Below are positions 35,345 to 43,496 of a stretch of 64,000 nucleotides of DNA, in pieces. The notes under the pieces were generated by a model. The model was not told the DNA's origin, searched no databases, and worked only from the letters and a program-made list of their open reading frames with translations. The stretch is from Devosia sp. SL43 (GTDB lineage Bacteria; Pseudomonadota; Alphaproteobacteria; Rhizobiales; Devosiaceae): assembly GCF_021729885.1 (NCBI RefSeq), contig NZ_CP063401.1, positions 868,001 to 932,000 of the forward strand, given 5' to 3'. The first letter of the stretch is position 1. Every line of letters starts with the position of its first letter. The position numbers were made by a program, and so were the translations under genes.

Positions 35345-36217
35345 CTACTGCCGGCCGAGGCTCAAGCGCGGACGCAGCCACTCGGCCGCCACGCGGGCGC
35401 TCTCCGGCACGGTCGGCTGGTCCGCAATATCCACCTCGACGACGAACCACCCTTCGAAGGACCCAAGGGCCTTGATAGCACCCTCGAGATCGATGCTCCC
35501 CCTGCCCGGTTCGGTCCAAATGCTCGCCTTGTTGGCAGCGGTATAGGTCATCCCCTGATCCGCAACCGGCTTGCGATAGTCCTTGATATGCACCGCTCCT
35601 ATCCGTCCGGAATGACGCAGGATGAAATCGGTCAGGTCGGCACCGGCCCAGCTGAGGTGGCCGGTATCCGGACCCACGAGAAGGTCTTTGGCGCTTATTC
35701 GATTCAGGATGAAGTCAGCCTCGTCTCCCGTCTCGATGCGCGTGCCGATGTGCGGATGCAGGCAGGGAACTATTCCTTCGCTCACCATTGCTGAAGCGAC
35801 CTTCGCTAGGCCCTCCACGATACGAGACAGGCGCTCTTCGCTGCCGCCAACACCGAGCCCCGGCTTTTCCGTCCGTTCAGGGGCAACTCCGAATGCTTCT
35901 GCTATGAATACGCGATCAAGCCCGAGGCGGGCATGATCGCCGGCCAGGCGCCTTGCTGTGTTGATTGTGTCCGGCAGCTTTTCGGTGTCGGCAAAACTGG
36001 CCTGGAAATATCCCGGGGCTGGCACGAGGTCATACTGCTTGAGGAGCGCAAGATAGTCTTGTGGCGTGCTGCCGACAGGAATTGCCGAATGGATACCGTC
36101 GTAGCCGGTATCTCGAACAACAGAGAGTATCTCGGTCAGCGGCGGCGCTGCATCGGATCTGAAGCCTTCGGGGGTAAAGTAGAACGAGAGGGGGTTGTAG
36201 GCCATTTTTCTGGTCAT
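35345..36217 (-). CDS. Sugar phosphate isomerase/epimerase (TIM barrel, AP endonuclease 2 family)
   Basis: From ATG 36217 (behind GGAG) the 290-residue protein has a metal-binding TIM barrel: ILSVVRDTGYDGIHSA near 30, CLHPHIGTRIE (about 155), VGPDTGHLSWAG (about 188), IGAVHIKDY and FVVEVD at the C-terminus. His, Asp and Glu in these motifs are candidate metal ligands. Relatives isomerise or epimerise sugars, and some cleave 3-keto-glycosides. It is the first gene of the unit from promoter B, followed by DUF1080. Confidence 0.9.
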   Translation of the reverse strand: MTRKMAYNPLSFYFTPEGFRSDAAPPLTEILSVVRDTGYDGIHSAIPVGSTPQDYLALLKQYDLVPAPGYFQASFADTEKLPDTINTARRLAGDHARLGLDRVFIAEAFGVAPERTEKPGLGVGGSEERLSRIVEGLAKVASAMVSEGIVPCLHPHIGTRIETGDEADFILNRISAKDLLVGPDTGHLSWAGADLTDFILRHSGRIGAVHIKDYRKPVADQGMTYTAANKASIWTEPGRGSIDLEGAIKALGSFEGWFVVEVDIADQPTVPESARVAAEWLRPRLSLGRQ

Positions 36218-36383
36218 TGAGTGCACTCCGGCGATTGAAGAAGTGGGGCATGTTCGCATGTTCTGGGATGTGAACATGCTTGGCGCGGCCGGCGCGCGAA
36301 GTGGTGGTCGACTCCGCGAAAGCCAGCACGCCCCGTACCTGACCTATGCTACCGTGGTAGGCGGCAAATTTTGTGCCTCTCTG

Positions 36384-36415
36384 AAAGGGCTTTCTCACTG
36401 GTGCCAGCGCCCTTT
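36384..36415 (+). terminator. Possible terminator-like hairpin with T run
   Basis: AAAGGGC (36384-36390) pairs with GCCCTTT (36409-36415) and an inner CTGG/CCAG stem is possible; the plus strand then continues with a T run. No plus-strand gene ends just upstream, so it may instead be a 5' leader structure of the minus-strand unit. Confidence 0.4.
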
Positions 36416-36447
36416 TTTGCTCAAACTAGCCGAAGCCCACCATGCAA

Positions 36448-36491
36448 GAATAATGCAAATAGTTCCCTAGGCTATGCGAACACCTTATCGC
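36448..36491 (-). promoter_or_regulatory. Operator-like element B and TTATTC box of the isomerase unit
   Basis: On the minus strand GCGATAAGGTGTTCGCAT (36474-36491) is followed, 26 bases on, by CATTATTC ending at 36448. It contains a GCGA-N8-TCGC dyad. The 13-base AGAATAATGCAAA at 36447-36459 is identical to 29052-29064. TTCGCA near -35 and CATTAT near -10 give a plausible promoter, about 230 bases before the ATG at 36217. Confidence 0.7.
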
Positions 36492-36899
36492 CCGTAACCT
36501 GCGGACGAGCCACTTGCGAGTGGCCCGCGCCACCAAACCAAACCGGTTACCTCCGCAAACAAAATCGTTGGAACCCGTAGAATTGGGTTTGAACCTGCCG
36601 CCGTTGCGATAAATCAGTCGAAGCCTTGGATACTAACGGCAAACTTGGTCTTGGCTTGCGCCACGACTACCGCGCTGGACCGGGCGAGTGCGCGTGTCAC
36701 CCAGGAGCCGTCGAGGGCGTTGGATCAGAGTAAAACCAGGACGTTGGTGAATATCACCACACCCGTGTCCTCTTCGATCGTCATGCCGCCCATTTTGACG
36801 TCAATCGTTCAACAGCGGAAATGGAAAAGCGCCCCTGACTTTGAGGATTGTAAGGACGAACATCCGTGCACCAACGTCCGTCATATCCGCCTCTCCCGT

Positions 36900-37823
36900 C
36901 TAGTCTAGAAAGTCTAGGCCCCGGTCCCAGTAGGGCACGTTGCCTACTGCGCTCACCAGATGGTCGACAAACGCCCGAACCTTGCCAACGTCGATCCGGC
37001 CCGGAGGCATGACGGCATAGAAGGACGGCTCCAGCACTTTCCAATCGCATAGCAGCGGGATGAGTGCTCCCGATTTCAGATGGTCCGAGGCTATGAATGT
37101 CGGAGCAAGAGCCACGCCGACGCCGGCGACCGCCGCCTTGACCAGCGTCTCGCCATTGTTGCTACGAAGTCTGCCAGCCACTCGGACATTCTCGGTTTCA
37201 CCGTTCCGGTCAAAACTCCAAGTGCCCCTTCGCGCCAAATAGTCGTACACGAGACACTGGTGCTGCTCGAGATCGGTTGGACTCTGGGGAGCACCGTTTG
37301 CATCGAGGTAAGCAGGAGACGCGCAGACGATCATGCGCGCCGGCCCCAGATGGCGCGCCAACAAGGTGGAATCTTCAAGGCGTCGGATCCGGATGGCGAT
37401 GTCGTAGCCTTCCTCCACGACGTTGACCGTTCTGTCGTCCAGCGTGAGTTCAACGTCCACATCGGGATAGATGCAAAGAAACTCGCTCACAATATCGCTG
37501 AGATGAAGCACCCCGAACGACATTGGTGCGTTTATGCGCAACGTCCCTTTCGGCGACGCGGTCGCGCCCCTGATGTCCTGCTCGGCACCTTCAAGAAGAC
37601 CGAACAGGGTCGATGCCGTCGAGGAGAGAGTACGGCCGGCCTCGGTGAGGCTGAGCCGCCGCGTCGTGCGGTTGAACAGTTTCGCGCCAAGCTCTTTTTC
37701 GAGATCAGCCACATGCTTGGTGGCGAGTGGTCTCGAAATCCCGAGCTTGTCCGCTGCCTTGGCGAAACTGCCCTGGGACGCGATGGTGACGAAGGTCCTC
37801 AGCGAGACAAGGTCGCGGATCAT
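36900..37823 (-). CDS. LysR family transcriptional regulator
   Basis: The 307-residue protein has a winged HTH (residues 4-62: GSFAKAADKLGISRPLATKHVADLEKELGAKLFNRTTR) and a type 2 periplasmic-binding effector domain (about 90-290). It belongs to the CrgA/DmlR-like branch by its TTRRLSLTEAG transition and PMSFGVLHL segment. It is divergent from the isochorismatase-like gene across 133 AT-rich bases, so it likely controls that gene and the cytochrome behind it. The effector is unknown. Confidence 0.91.
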   Translation of the reverse strand: MIRDLVSLRTFVTIASQGSFAKAADKLGISRPLATKHVADLEKELGAKLFNRTTRRLSLTEAGRTLSSTASTLFGLLEGAEQDIRGATASPKGTLRINAPMSFGVLHLSDIVSEFLCIYPDVDVELTLDDRTVNVVEEGYDIAIRIRRLEDSTLLARHLGPARMIVCASPAYLDANGAPQSPTDLEQHQCLVYDYLARRGTWSFDRNGETENVRVAGRLRSNNGETLVKAAVAGVGVALAPTFIASDHLKSGALIPLLCDWKVLEPSFYAVMPPGRIDVGKVRAFVDHLVSAVGNVPYWDRGLDFLD

Positions 37824-37956
37824 GGGTTGCTCTCGAGCTCATTACTATTCAGCCATATGAAATAGTATATTAGATTTCCTCTGAATTGTTATCAAACAGA
37901 AAGTGGCGGAATGTTGTCTCCTGCGATTTGAACATCGCTTTGCAAGGAGACCTAAA

Positions 37957-38670
37957 ATGAATATATCTAATATCTTCAAAGCCCTAACACTGGTCCTTCC
38001 TCTGGGTCTGGTTGGTGCGAACGCCGAGGCCGCTCCAGCGGCCAGTAGCTTGCTGACGCCCGACAACCACGTCCTGCTGCTCATTGACCATCAGCCGCAA
38101 ATGGCATTTGCCACCCGCTCGATCGACATCGCGGAACTGCGCAACAACGTCACCGGCCTGGCAAAGTCCGCCCAGGTCTTCGACGTTCCCACGATTCTGA
38201 CGACCGTCGCTGCGGATTCGTTCAGCGGCAAGATCTTCCCCGAAATCCAGGCTGTCTTCCCTGACCAGGTGCCGATTGACCGTTCGACCATGAACACCTG
38301 GGAAGACCAGCGCGTCTCGGACGCCGTTGCCGAGACCGGTCGCAAGAAGATCGTTGTCTCCGCCCTCTGGACGGAAGTGTGCGGCGTGATGCCGGTGCTC
38401 TCCGCCCTCGAACAGGGCTACGAGGTCTACTTCGTGACTGATGCGTCCGGCGGTATCAGTGACGAGGCCAACGACAGGGCGATCGAGCGGATGGTTCAGG
38501 CTGGTGCCCGTCCGATCACTTGGGTTCAGTACCTTCTCGAACTTCAGCGTGACTGGGCGCGCGGTGAAACCTATGCCGCTGTCATGGACATCGCGAAGGA
38601 GCACGCAGGCGGCTACGGGCTGGGCATCTTCTACGCAGAGACGATGTTCCACGCCCAGGAAGGCCAGTAG
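37957..38670 (+). CDS. Secreted isochorismatase-family cysteine hydrolase (YcaC-like)
   Basis: ATG 37957 follows AAGGAG. Residues 1-30 form a signal peptide (ending NAEAAPAA). The mature part has LLLIDHQPQMAF (catalytic Asp), DRSTMNTWED, and VSALWTEVCGVMPVLSA with the nucleophile Cys, as in YcaC-type hydrolases. Export is unusual, because most family members are cytoplasmic. The substrate is unknown. A strong hairpin follows the stop, and a c-type cytochrome gene comes next on the same strand. The adjacent LysR gene is divergent. Confidence 0.9.
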   Translation: MNISNIFKALTLVLPLGLVGANAEAAPAASSLLTPDNHVLLLIDHQPQMAFATRSIDIAELRNNVTGLAKSAQVFDVPTILTTVAADSFSGKIFPEIQAVFPDQVPIDRSTMNTWEDQRVSDAVAETGRKKIVVSALWTEVCGVMPVLSALEQGYEVYFVTDASGGISDEANDRAIERMVQAGARPITWVQYLLELQRDWARGETYAAVMDIAKEHAGGYGLGIFYAETMFHAQEGQ

Positions 38671-38677
38671 TCCCAGC

Positions 38678-38703
38678 GGGCGGCCGGTTCCAACCGGCCG
38701 CCC
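38678..38703 (+). terminator. Strong hairpin terminator after the isochorismatase-like gene
   Basis: GGGCGGCCGGTT (38678-38689) and AACCGGCCGCCC (38692-38703) form a perfect 12-bp palindrome with a minimal centre, starting 7 bases after the stop. TTACTCTTGG follows. It probably limits but may not stop read-through to the cytochrome gene 38 bases downstream. Confidence 0.7.
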
Positions 38704-38741
38704 TTACTCTTGGTAATCACTACATCGAAGGTCCGCTCATT

Positions 38742-39053
38742 ATGAAGGCTTGGATACTCGCCATCGCCCTGCTCGCTGCCATCACTGGACCGGCGGCTTC
38801 CCAGGATCGCGCCGGTGACGAAATCTATCGCGACTACTGTTCTGCCTGCCACGCGCCTGCAAATGTGATGGTGAATTCTCCGAAGGCCGGCGTTGCGAGG
38901 GACTGGAACACCCGGCTAGCAAGAGGTCTGCCCGCCTTGCTGAAGTCGGCCATCGAAGGATTCGAAGCGATGCCGCCGAAGGGTTTATGCGAAGACTGTT
39001 CGGACGAGGAACTGGAGGCGGCGATCCGGTTCATGGCGGGTTTGAGCGACTGA
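38742..39053 (+). CDS. Small c-type cytochrome (c5-like)
   Basis: The 103-residue protein has a signal peptide (1-20) and the heme site C33-S-A-C36-H37. Met77 (AMPPKG) is the likely axial ligand. Cys83 and Cys86 (CEDC) match the structural disulfide of class I cytochrome c5. It should carry electrons in the periplasm. The partner is not evident; the neighbouring exported hydrolase is not known to be a redox enzyme. Confidence 0.9.
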   Translation: MKAWILAIALLAAITGPAASQDRAGDEIYRDYCSACHAPANVMVNSPKAGVARDWNTRLARGLPALLKSAIEGFEAMPPKGLCEDCSDEELEAAIRFMAGLSD

Positions 39054-39534
39054 GGTCTAGAGGCCGCCGCGGACGTTGTCGGTATTTTTGCGCGGCTCTA
39101 GTCCCCTGACATCGCGCAGTGTCCGCCGCGCGATCTCTCGAATGGGCCGGGCGAGGCGCTATACCTACGCCACAGGTGCAGCCCTCAAATCGCGCAAAAT
39201 CTAGCGGTGATCCTTGCGCAATATACCGAGAAGCAGCGCTCGCAACCCCGCTGGGTACATTGATGCGGCAAACACCTCGCAGCACAAACGCGATTTGGTG
39301 CGGGCTTACCAATCAAGGCGTGAACGACTGCTGTTCGCTTTAGTGCGCACCCAGGCCTTCAGTCTGCCTCCCGCCCCAAGCCGCAGTTCCAGTCCGCCTA
39401 CTATGCGAATCCTGCGACAGCTTTGCGGCCATTTCGGTCATCCAGGACCCTTCAGCGACTTCTTAAAGGCCGACATTCCCTGACGGGTGCGGCAGGTGGT
39501 TGAGATGGGGTAGCAAGCCAACTGGCCGCTTTAA
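39054..39534 (+). other. Non-coding gap after the cytochrome gene
   Basis: About 480 bases with no supportable gene. Short frames on both strands have Arg/Ser-rich compositions typical of chance frames. No hairpin with a T tract, tRNA or repeat was recognised. Confidence 0.5.
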
Positions 39535-39690
39535 GCTGAGGGAACGAAATTGCGGACGGCAAGGGGTGCGATGGCTTTAGCCAGAACCATCGGGACCGCC
39601 AGCGCACCCTTGATCGGGCCATAGGACTCTCGGAGACCATCTCTAAAATTGCCACGCCGCGGACGATGGTCATCACTCCGTTGGCGCGCA
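39535..39690 (-). pseudogene. Frameshifted remnant of an MFS transporter
   Basis: One minus-strand frame reads NGVMTIVRG and, after a frame change near 39655, another reads GLRESYGPIKGALAVPMVLAKAIAPLAV. Together they resemble the late-membrane-segment region of MFS efflux proteins (NG-x-x-TI-x-RG followed by YG-x-x-x-G-x-LA-x-P-x-x-x-AKA-x-AP). Neither end extends further. It is a decayed piece next to the aldehyde dehydrogenase. Confidence 0.5.
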
Positions 39691-39820
39691 ATAGAGAGCC
39701 GCGACGAGAGCAAAATCCAGAATTGCTGTGGAGCGACGTAAGATCAACATGGCGATCGGAAAGCTGGCGACGACACGCGATGGTCCTTAGCGGGATGTCA
39801 AGTGACGAACGGTCGGCTCC

Positions 39821-41260
39821 TCATCCCGCTGCGGTATAAGCGGTCTTCACCACGGTGAAGAACTCGGCCGCGTACTTGCCCTGCTCGCGCGAACCGTAGC
39901 TCGAGCCCTTGCGCCCGCCGAACGGCACGTGGAAATCCACACCCGCGGTCGGCACGTTGACCATCACCATGCCGGCTTCGGCATTGCGCTTGAAGTGCGT
40001 CGCGTACTTGAGCGAGGTAGTGACGATGCCAGCCGACAGGCCGAACTCGGTGTCATTGGCTGTGAACAGAGCTTCCTCATAGTCCTTCACCTTGATCACC
40101 GCAGCGACTGGTCCGAAAATCTCTTCGCGCGCGATACGCATCTGGTTGGTGACGCCGGTGAACAGGGCCGGCTGCAGGAAATAGCCCTCGGTCGGTGCGT
40201 TCACGCGCTGCCCGCCCTCGCGCAACTCGGCGCCTTCGTCCTGGCCGATGCGGATATAGTCCATGTCCTGCTTGAGCTGGCTCGGATCGACCACAGGCCC
40301 GATCTCGGTTTCCTTGGCCAGGGCGTCGCCGACGCGCAGATTCTTGGTGCGCTCGCACAGCGCATCGACGAACTTGTCGTGGATGCCTTCCGTCACGATG
40401 ACGCGCGACGAGGCGGTGCAGCGCTGTCCGGTCGAGAAAAAGGCCGACTGGGCAACGGTTTCGACGGCGACCTTGAGGTCGGCATCGTCGAGCACGACGG
40501 TCGGGTTCTTGCCGCCCATTTCCAGCTGGAACTTGCGGTTGTGTTCGATGGACGAGGCAGCCACGCGCTTGCCGGTACCGACCGAGCCGGTGAAGCTGAT
40601 GGCGGTGACGTCCTTGCTGTCGAGCATGGTCTGGCCCACGACCGAACCCTTGCCCATCACCAGGTTCAGCACGCCCTTGGGCAGGCCATTGCGGTGGAGA
40701 ATGTCGACGATGGCCCAGGTCGAGCCTGGCACCAGGTCGGCCGGCTTAATCACGACGGTATTGCCATAGGCCAGGGCCGGGGCAATCTTCCAGGTCGGGA
40801 TGGCGATCGGGAAGTTCCACGGCGTGATGATGCCGATGACCCCAATTGGCTCGCGCGTGATCTCGACGCCAACGCCGGGACGAACCGACCGCAGCACTTC
40901 GCCGGCCAGCCGCAGGACTTCACCAGCGAAAAAGTCAAAGATCTGCGCGGCGCGGGTCACTTCGCCAATGCCCTCGGGCAGCGTCTTGCCCTCTTCACGG
41001 CTCAGCAGTTCGCCCAGCTCGGCCTTGCGCGCCAGGATTTCCTGGCTGGTCTTGCTGAGGATCGCATGGCGCTCGAGGATGCCCGAGCGCGACCAGGCCG
41101 GGAAGGCCGCCGTGGCCGCAGCGATGGCCTGCTTGGTTTCCTCTGCCGTGGCGCGGGCATAAAGGCCCACGACCTCGGCGGTATCGGACGGGTTGATGTT
41201 CTCGACACCGTCCGAGCCCACCCATTCCCCGTTGATAAGGTTCTTGTGCAGTTCAACCAT
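39821..41260 (-). CDS. Aldehyde dehydrogenase, alpha-ketoglutaric-semialdehyde-dehydrogenase-like
   Basis: ATG 41260 is preferred (AAGGG 9 bases upstream), giving 479 residues. The ALDH fold shows ITPWNFPIAIPTWKIAPAL (about 140), FTGSVGTGKRVA (NAD loop), the general base Glu in LEMGGKNP (about 245) and nucleophile Cys in STGQRCTASSR (about 280). EEIFGPVAAVIKV follows. The nearest functional group is 2,5-dioxovalerate (KGSA) dehydrogenase, which feeds 2-oxoglutarate into the TCA cycle. It is the last gene of the aap operon, 17 bases after an SDR. Confidence 0.91.
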   Translation of the reverse strand: MVELHKNLINGEWVGSDGVENINPSDTAEVVGLYARATAEETKQAIAAATAAFPAWSRSGILERHAILSKTSQEILARKAELGELLSREEGKTLPEGIGEVTRAAQIFDFFAGEVLRLAGEVLRSVRPGVGVEITREPIGVIGIITPWNFPIAIPTWKIAPALAYGNTVVIKPADLVPGSTWAIVDILHRNGLPKGVLNLVMGKGSVVGQTMLDSKDVTAISFTGSVGTGKRVAASSIEHNRKFQLEMGGKNPTVVLDDADLKVAVETVAQSAFFSTGQRCTASSRVIVTEGIHDKFVDALCERTKNLRVGDALAKETEIGPVVDPSQLKQDMDYIRIGQDEGAELREGGQRVNAPTEGYFLQPALFTGVTNQMRIAREEIFGPVAAVIKVKDYEEALFTANDTEFGLSAGIVTTSLKYATHFKRNAEAGMVMVNVPTAGVDFHVPFGGRKGSSYGSREQGKYAAEFFTVVKTAYTAAG

Positions 41261-41277
41261 GAGATGCCCTTGCAATG

Positions 41278-42027
41278 TCAGGCGTAGATATAGCCGCCGG
41301 AAACAATGATGTTCTCGCCGGTCATGTAAGTATTCTTGGGCCCGCCGGCCATCAGAACCCATTCCGCCATTTCGCGCGGCTCGCCACCACGGCCCAACGG
41401 ACTGGCCGCTGCTAATTCAGCCAGGAACCCCGTTTCCCTGGCCTTGGCAGTCGCCATTCCTGCAGGAGCAACGGAATTGACCAGAATCCCAAGAGGAGCA
41501 ACCTCATGGGCGAAGCTACGGGTCAGGCTGACCACAGCAGCCTTGGTCGCCGCATAATGGGCATTCTGCGGATGCGCCTTGAATGCATCAACGGAGGTGA
41601 TGTTGACGATACGTCCGCGCACGTCATCGCGGACGGCCTGGATGCGCATATGACGTATGGCAGCAACCATCATGTGGTACGTGCCCTTGACATTGATCGC
41701 GTTGGACTCGTCCCAGTCGTGATCGGAAATTTCGAGCAAAGGCCTGCGCGGATAGATCGCAGCCGAATTCACCAGCGTGTCGACACGTCCAAGACGAGCC
41801 ACGATCGTCTTGACCGCCTCGTTGGCAGCCGCTGCAGTGCGGATGTCGCAGGCAACCGCTGCAGCCGGCAGGCCCGCCTCAAGCGCTGGCGATAGGGCAC
41901 GATCAGCAGCGGCCTGATCGATGTCGATGATTCCGATCGCCGAGGCGCCGGCGTCGACCGCCATCCGCGCGATCAGGGCGCCCAAGCCCGCGCCCCCCCC
42001 GACCACAAGAACTGACATATCTTTCAT
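41278..42027 (-). CDS. SDR family NAD(P)-dependent oxidoreductase
   Basis: The 249-residue protein has the nucleotide loop VVGGGAGLGALIA, NSAAIYPRRP, catalytic Ser in ITSVDAF and Tyr/Lys in YAATKAA (about 160). The tail VSGGYIYA is typical of classical SDRs. DIDQA after strand 2 (about 37) indicates NAD preference. Its ATG overlaps the stop of the preceding SDR by 4 bases. The substrate is probably a hydroxy acid or alcohol in the same pathway as the aldehyde dehydrogenase. Confidence 0.92.
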   Translation of the reverse strand: MKDMSVLVVGGGAGLGALIARMAVDAGASAIGIIDIDQAAADRALSPALEAGLPAAAVACDIRTAAAANEAVKTIVARLGRVDTLVNSAAIYPRRPLLEISDHDWDESNAINVKGTYHMMVAAIRHMRIQAVRDDVRGRIVNITSVDAFKAHPQNAHYAATKAAVVSLTRSFAHEVAPLGILVNSVAPAGMATAKARETGFLAELAAASPLGRGGEPREMAEWVLMAGGPKNTYMTGENIIVSGGYIYA

Positions 42028-42746
42028 CGTTCATTCCTCCTCGAATTGCCGGTGCCGCTGGCCTGAAAGGTCGGCAGGATATCCATGCGAGACACATTGG
42101 CCGATTTTGGTAGAGAGAGAGCGGCAAGCACCATGGCTGCCAGATCGTCAGGCTGAACGGCCTGCGCACCGGCATACATGTCGGCCCGCGCGTCAACAGA
42201 GAGGATATCGCCGTAAAGATTGGTCTGCACTCGTCCAGCCACGATCTCCGTCACCCGCACGCCGTAGCCTCCCATTTCGAGCCGCAATGCCTGCGCGAAG
42301 CTGCCCAAAGCAGCCTTGGTGGCGCCATAGGCCGCGAGATTGGCGAAAGGGCCGTGTCCAGCGGTCGATCCCGTGAAGAAGATGTGTCCCCGCCCACGCT
42401 CGCGCATGCCGGGGGCGACCATTCGCGTCACCCGAAGCGTGGAGGTGAGATTGATCGACACGAGACGGTCGGTGTCGTCTGGATCGCTGTCGCAGAAGGC
42501 AACGAGCGGCGAGATCACGCCGGCGTTGTTGATGAGGATGTCGAAGTCCCCGTCCGCCAGCGCCGCCTTCACCGCCTGGCCATCAACGAGATCGAGGCGC
42601 AGCGGCGTCATTCCCCGCTCAGCCAACTCCGCCAGTGCCTCTGGCTGTCGGCCGACGGCGGTCACGTCATGGCCGGCACGCTGCAACGCGATTGCGATGG
42701 CACGCCCGATCCCACTGGTTGCGCCTGTTACTAGAGCCTTTGCCAT
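42024..42746 (-). CDS. SDR family oxidoreductase
   Basis: The 240-residue protein has TGATSGIGRAIAIAL at the N-terminus, NNAG (about 90), FTGSTAG with catalytic Ser (about 135) and YGATKAALG (Tyr/Lys, about 150). AVGRQ after strand 2 suggests NADP. It resembles the SDR at 56862-57455 in the first 60 residues but retains all catalytic positions. It lies 2 bases after the ATPase gene and overlaps the next SDR by 4 bases. Confidence 0.92.
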   Translation of the reverse strand: MAKALVTGATSGIGRAIAIALQRAGHDVTAVGRQPEALAELAERGMTPLRLDLVDGQAVKAALADGDFDILINNAGVISPLVAFCDSDPDDTDRLVSINLTSTLRVTRMVAPGMRERGRGHIFFTGSTAGHGPFANLAAYGATKAALGSFAQALRLEMGGYGVRVTEIVAGRVQTNLYGDILSVDARADMYAGAQAVQPDDLAAMVLAALSLPKSANVSRMDILPTFQASGTGNSRRNER

Positions 42747-42748
42747 GA

Positions 42749-43495
42749 TCAGTGCCTGAGTACCTGTGATAGGAACAGCTTGGTGCGCTCATTGCGCGGA
42801 TTGGAGAAGAACGCGTCCGGAGGCCCCTCTTCGACGATCTCGCCGCGATCCATGAAGATAACTCGGTCGGCCACCTTGCGCGCAAACCCCATCTCGTGGG
42901 TCACGCAGACCATCGTGATGCCCTCCGAAGCCAAAGTGGTCATGACGTCGAGCACTTCGGCGATCATTTCGGGATCGAGGGCCGAGGTCGGTTCGTCGAA
43001 GAGCAGCACCTCTGGCCGCATGCAGAGGGCGCGGGCGATCGCCACACGTTGCTGCTGCCCGCCGGAGAGCTGCCCGGGATACTTCTCCGCCTGATCGGGA
43101 ATCTTCACCTTTTCCAGCAACCGCATCGCGGTGGCCTCCGCCTCGGCGCGCGAGATCTTTCTCACCAGCATCGGTGCCAGCACGCAGTTTTCCAGGACGG
43201 TCATGTGCGGGAACAGATTGAAATGCTGGAACACCATCCCAACTTCGCGCCGTACGTCCTCGATGGCCTTCACGTCGTCGTCCAACAGCGTTCCCAAGAC
43301 GCGTATCTCGCCGGCGTCGTATGTCTCCAGCCGATTGATGCAGCGGATCATAGTGGATTTGCCGGACCCCGAAGGCCCGCAGATGACGACCTTCTCGCCG
43401 CGCTTCACCTCGAAGGAAATCGAGCGAAGCGCACGGAAGTCGGTGAAGGACTTGTCGACATTGGTGAGTTGGATCACCGGCGGGCTATCGTGCAT
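42749..43495 (-). CDS. aapP: Amino-acid ABC transporter ATP-binding protein (AapP-like)
   Basis: The 248-residue protein has Walker [20 protein letters not shown] (here GPSGSGKST), the signature [19 protein letters not shown], Walker [16 protein letters not shown], and the polar-amino-acid-importer ending [12 protein letters not shown]. It should power the AapQ/AapM-type permeases. It starts 1 base after the permease stop and is followed by two SDRs and an aldehyde dehydrogenase, linking uptake to catabolism. Confidence 0.92.
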   Translation of the reverse strand: MHDSPPVIQLTNVDKSFTDFRALRSISFEVKRGEKVVICGPSGSGKSTMIRCINRLETYDAGEIRVLGTLLDDDVKAIEDVRREVGMVFQHFNLFPHMTVLENCVLAPMLVRKISRAEAEATAMRLLEKVKIPDQAEKYPGQLSGGQQQRVAIARALCMRPEVLLFDEPTSALDPEMIAEVLDVMTTLASEGITMVCVTHEMGFARKVADRVIFMDRGEIVEEGPPDAFFSNPRNERTKLFLSQVLRH

Positions 43496-43496
43496 T

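Larger units (their letters stand above)
36218..36899 (-). other. Long gap with operator-like element B and a hairpin
   Basis: About 680 bases without a supportable gene. It holds the promoter of the isomerase/DUF1080 unit (element B, 36448-36491), a hairpin with T run at 36384-36415, and about 350 bases (36540-36899) in which nothing was recognised. Short frames there have no family features. Confidence 0.55.

Noticed and set aside
39789..39830. Terminator of the aldehyde-dehydrogenase operon
   Set aside because: The 8-9 bp inverted repeat includes the stop codon and has a loop of about 24 bases and no T tract, so it is not convincing.
39929..41287. Plus-strand open frame of 452 codons opposite the aldehyde dehydrogenase
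   Set aside because: High GC makes long antisense frames common; the product has no domain features, and the minus-strand gene has all ALDH catalytic motifs.
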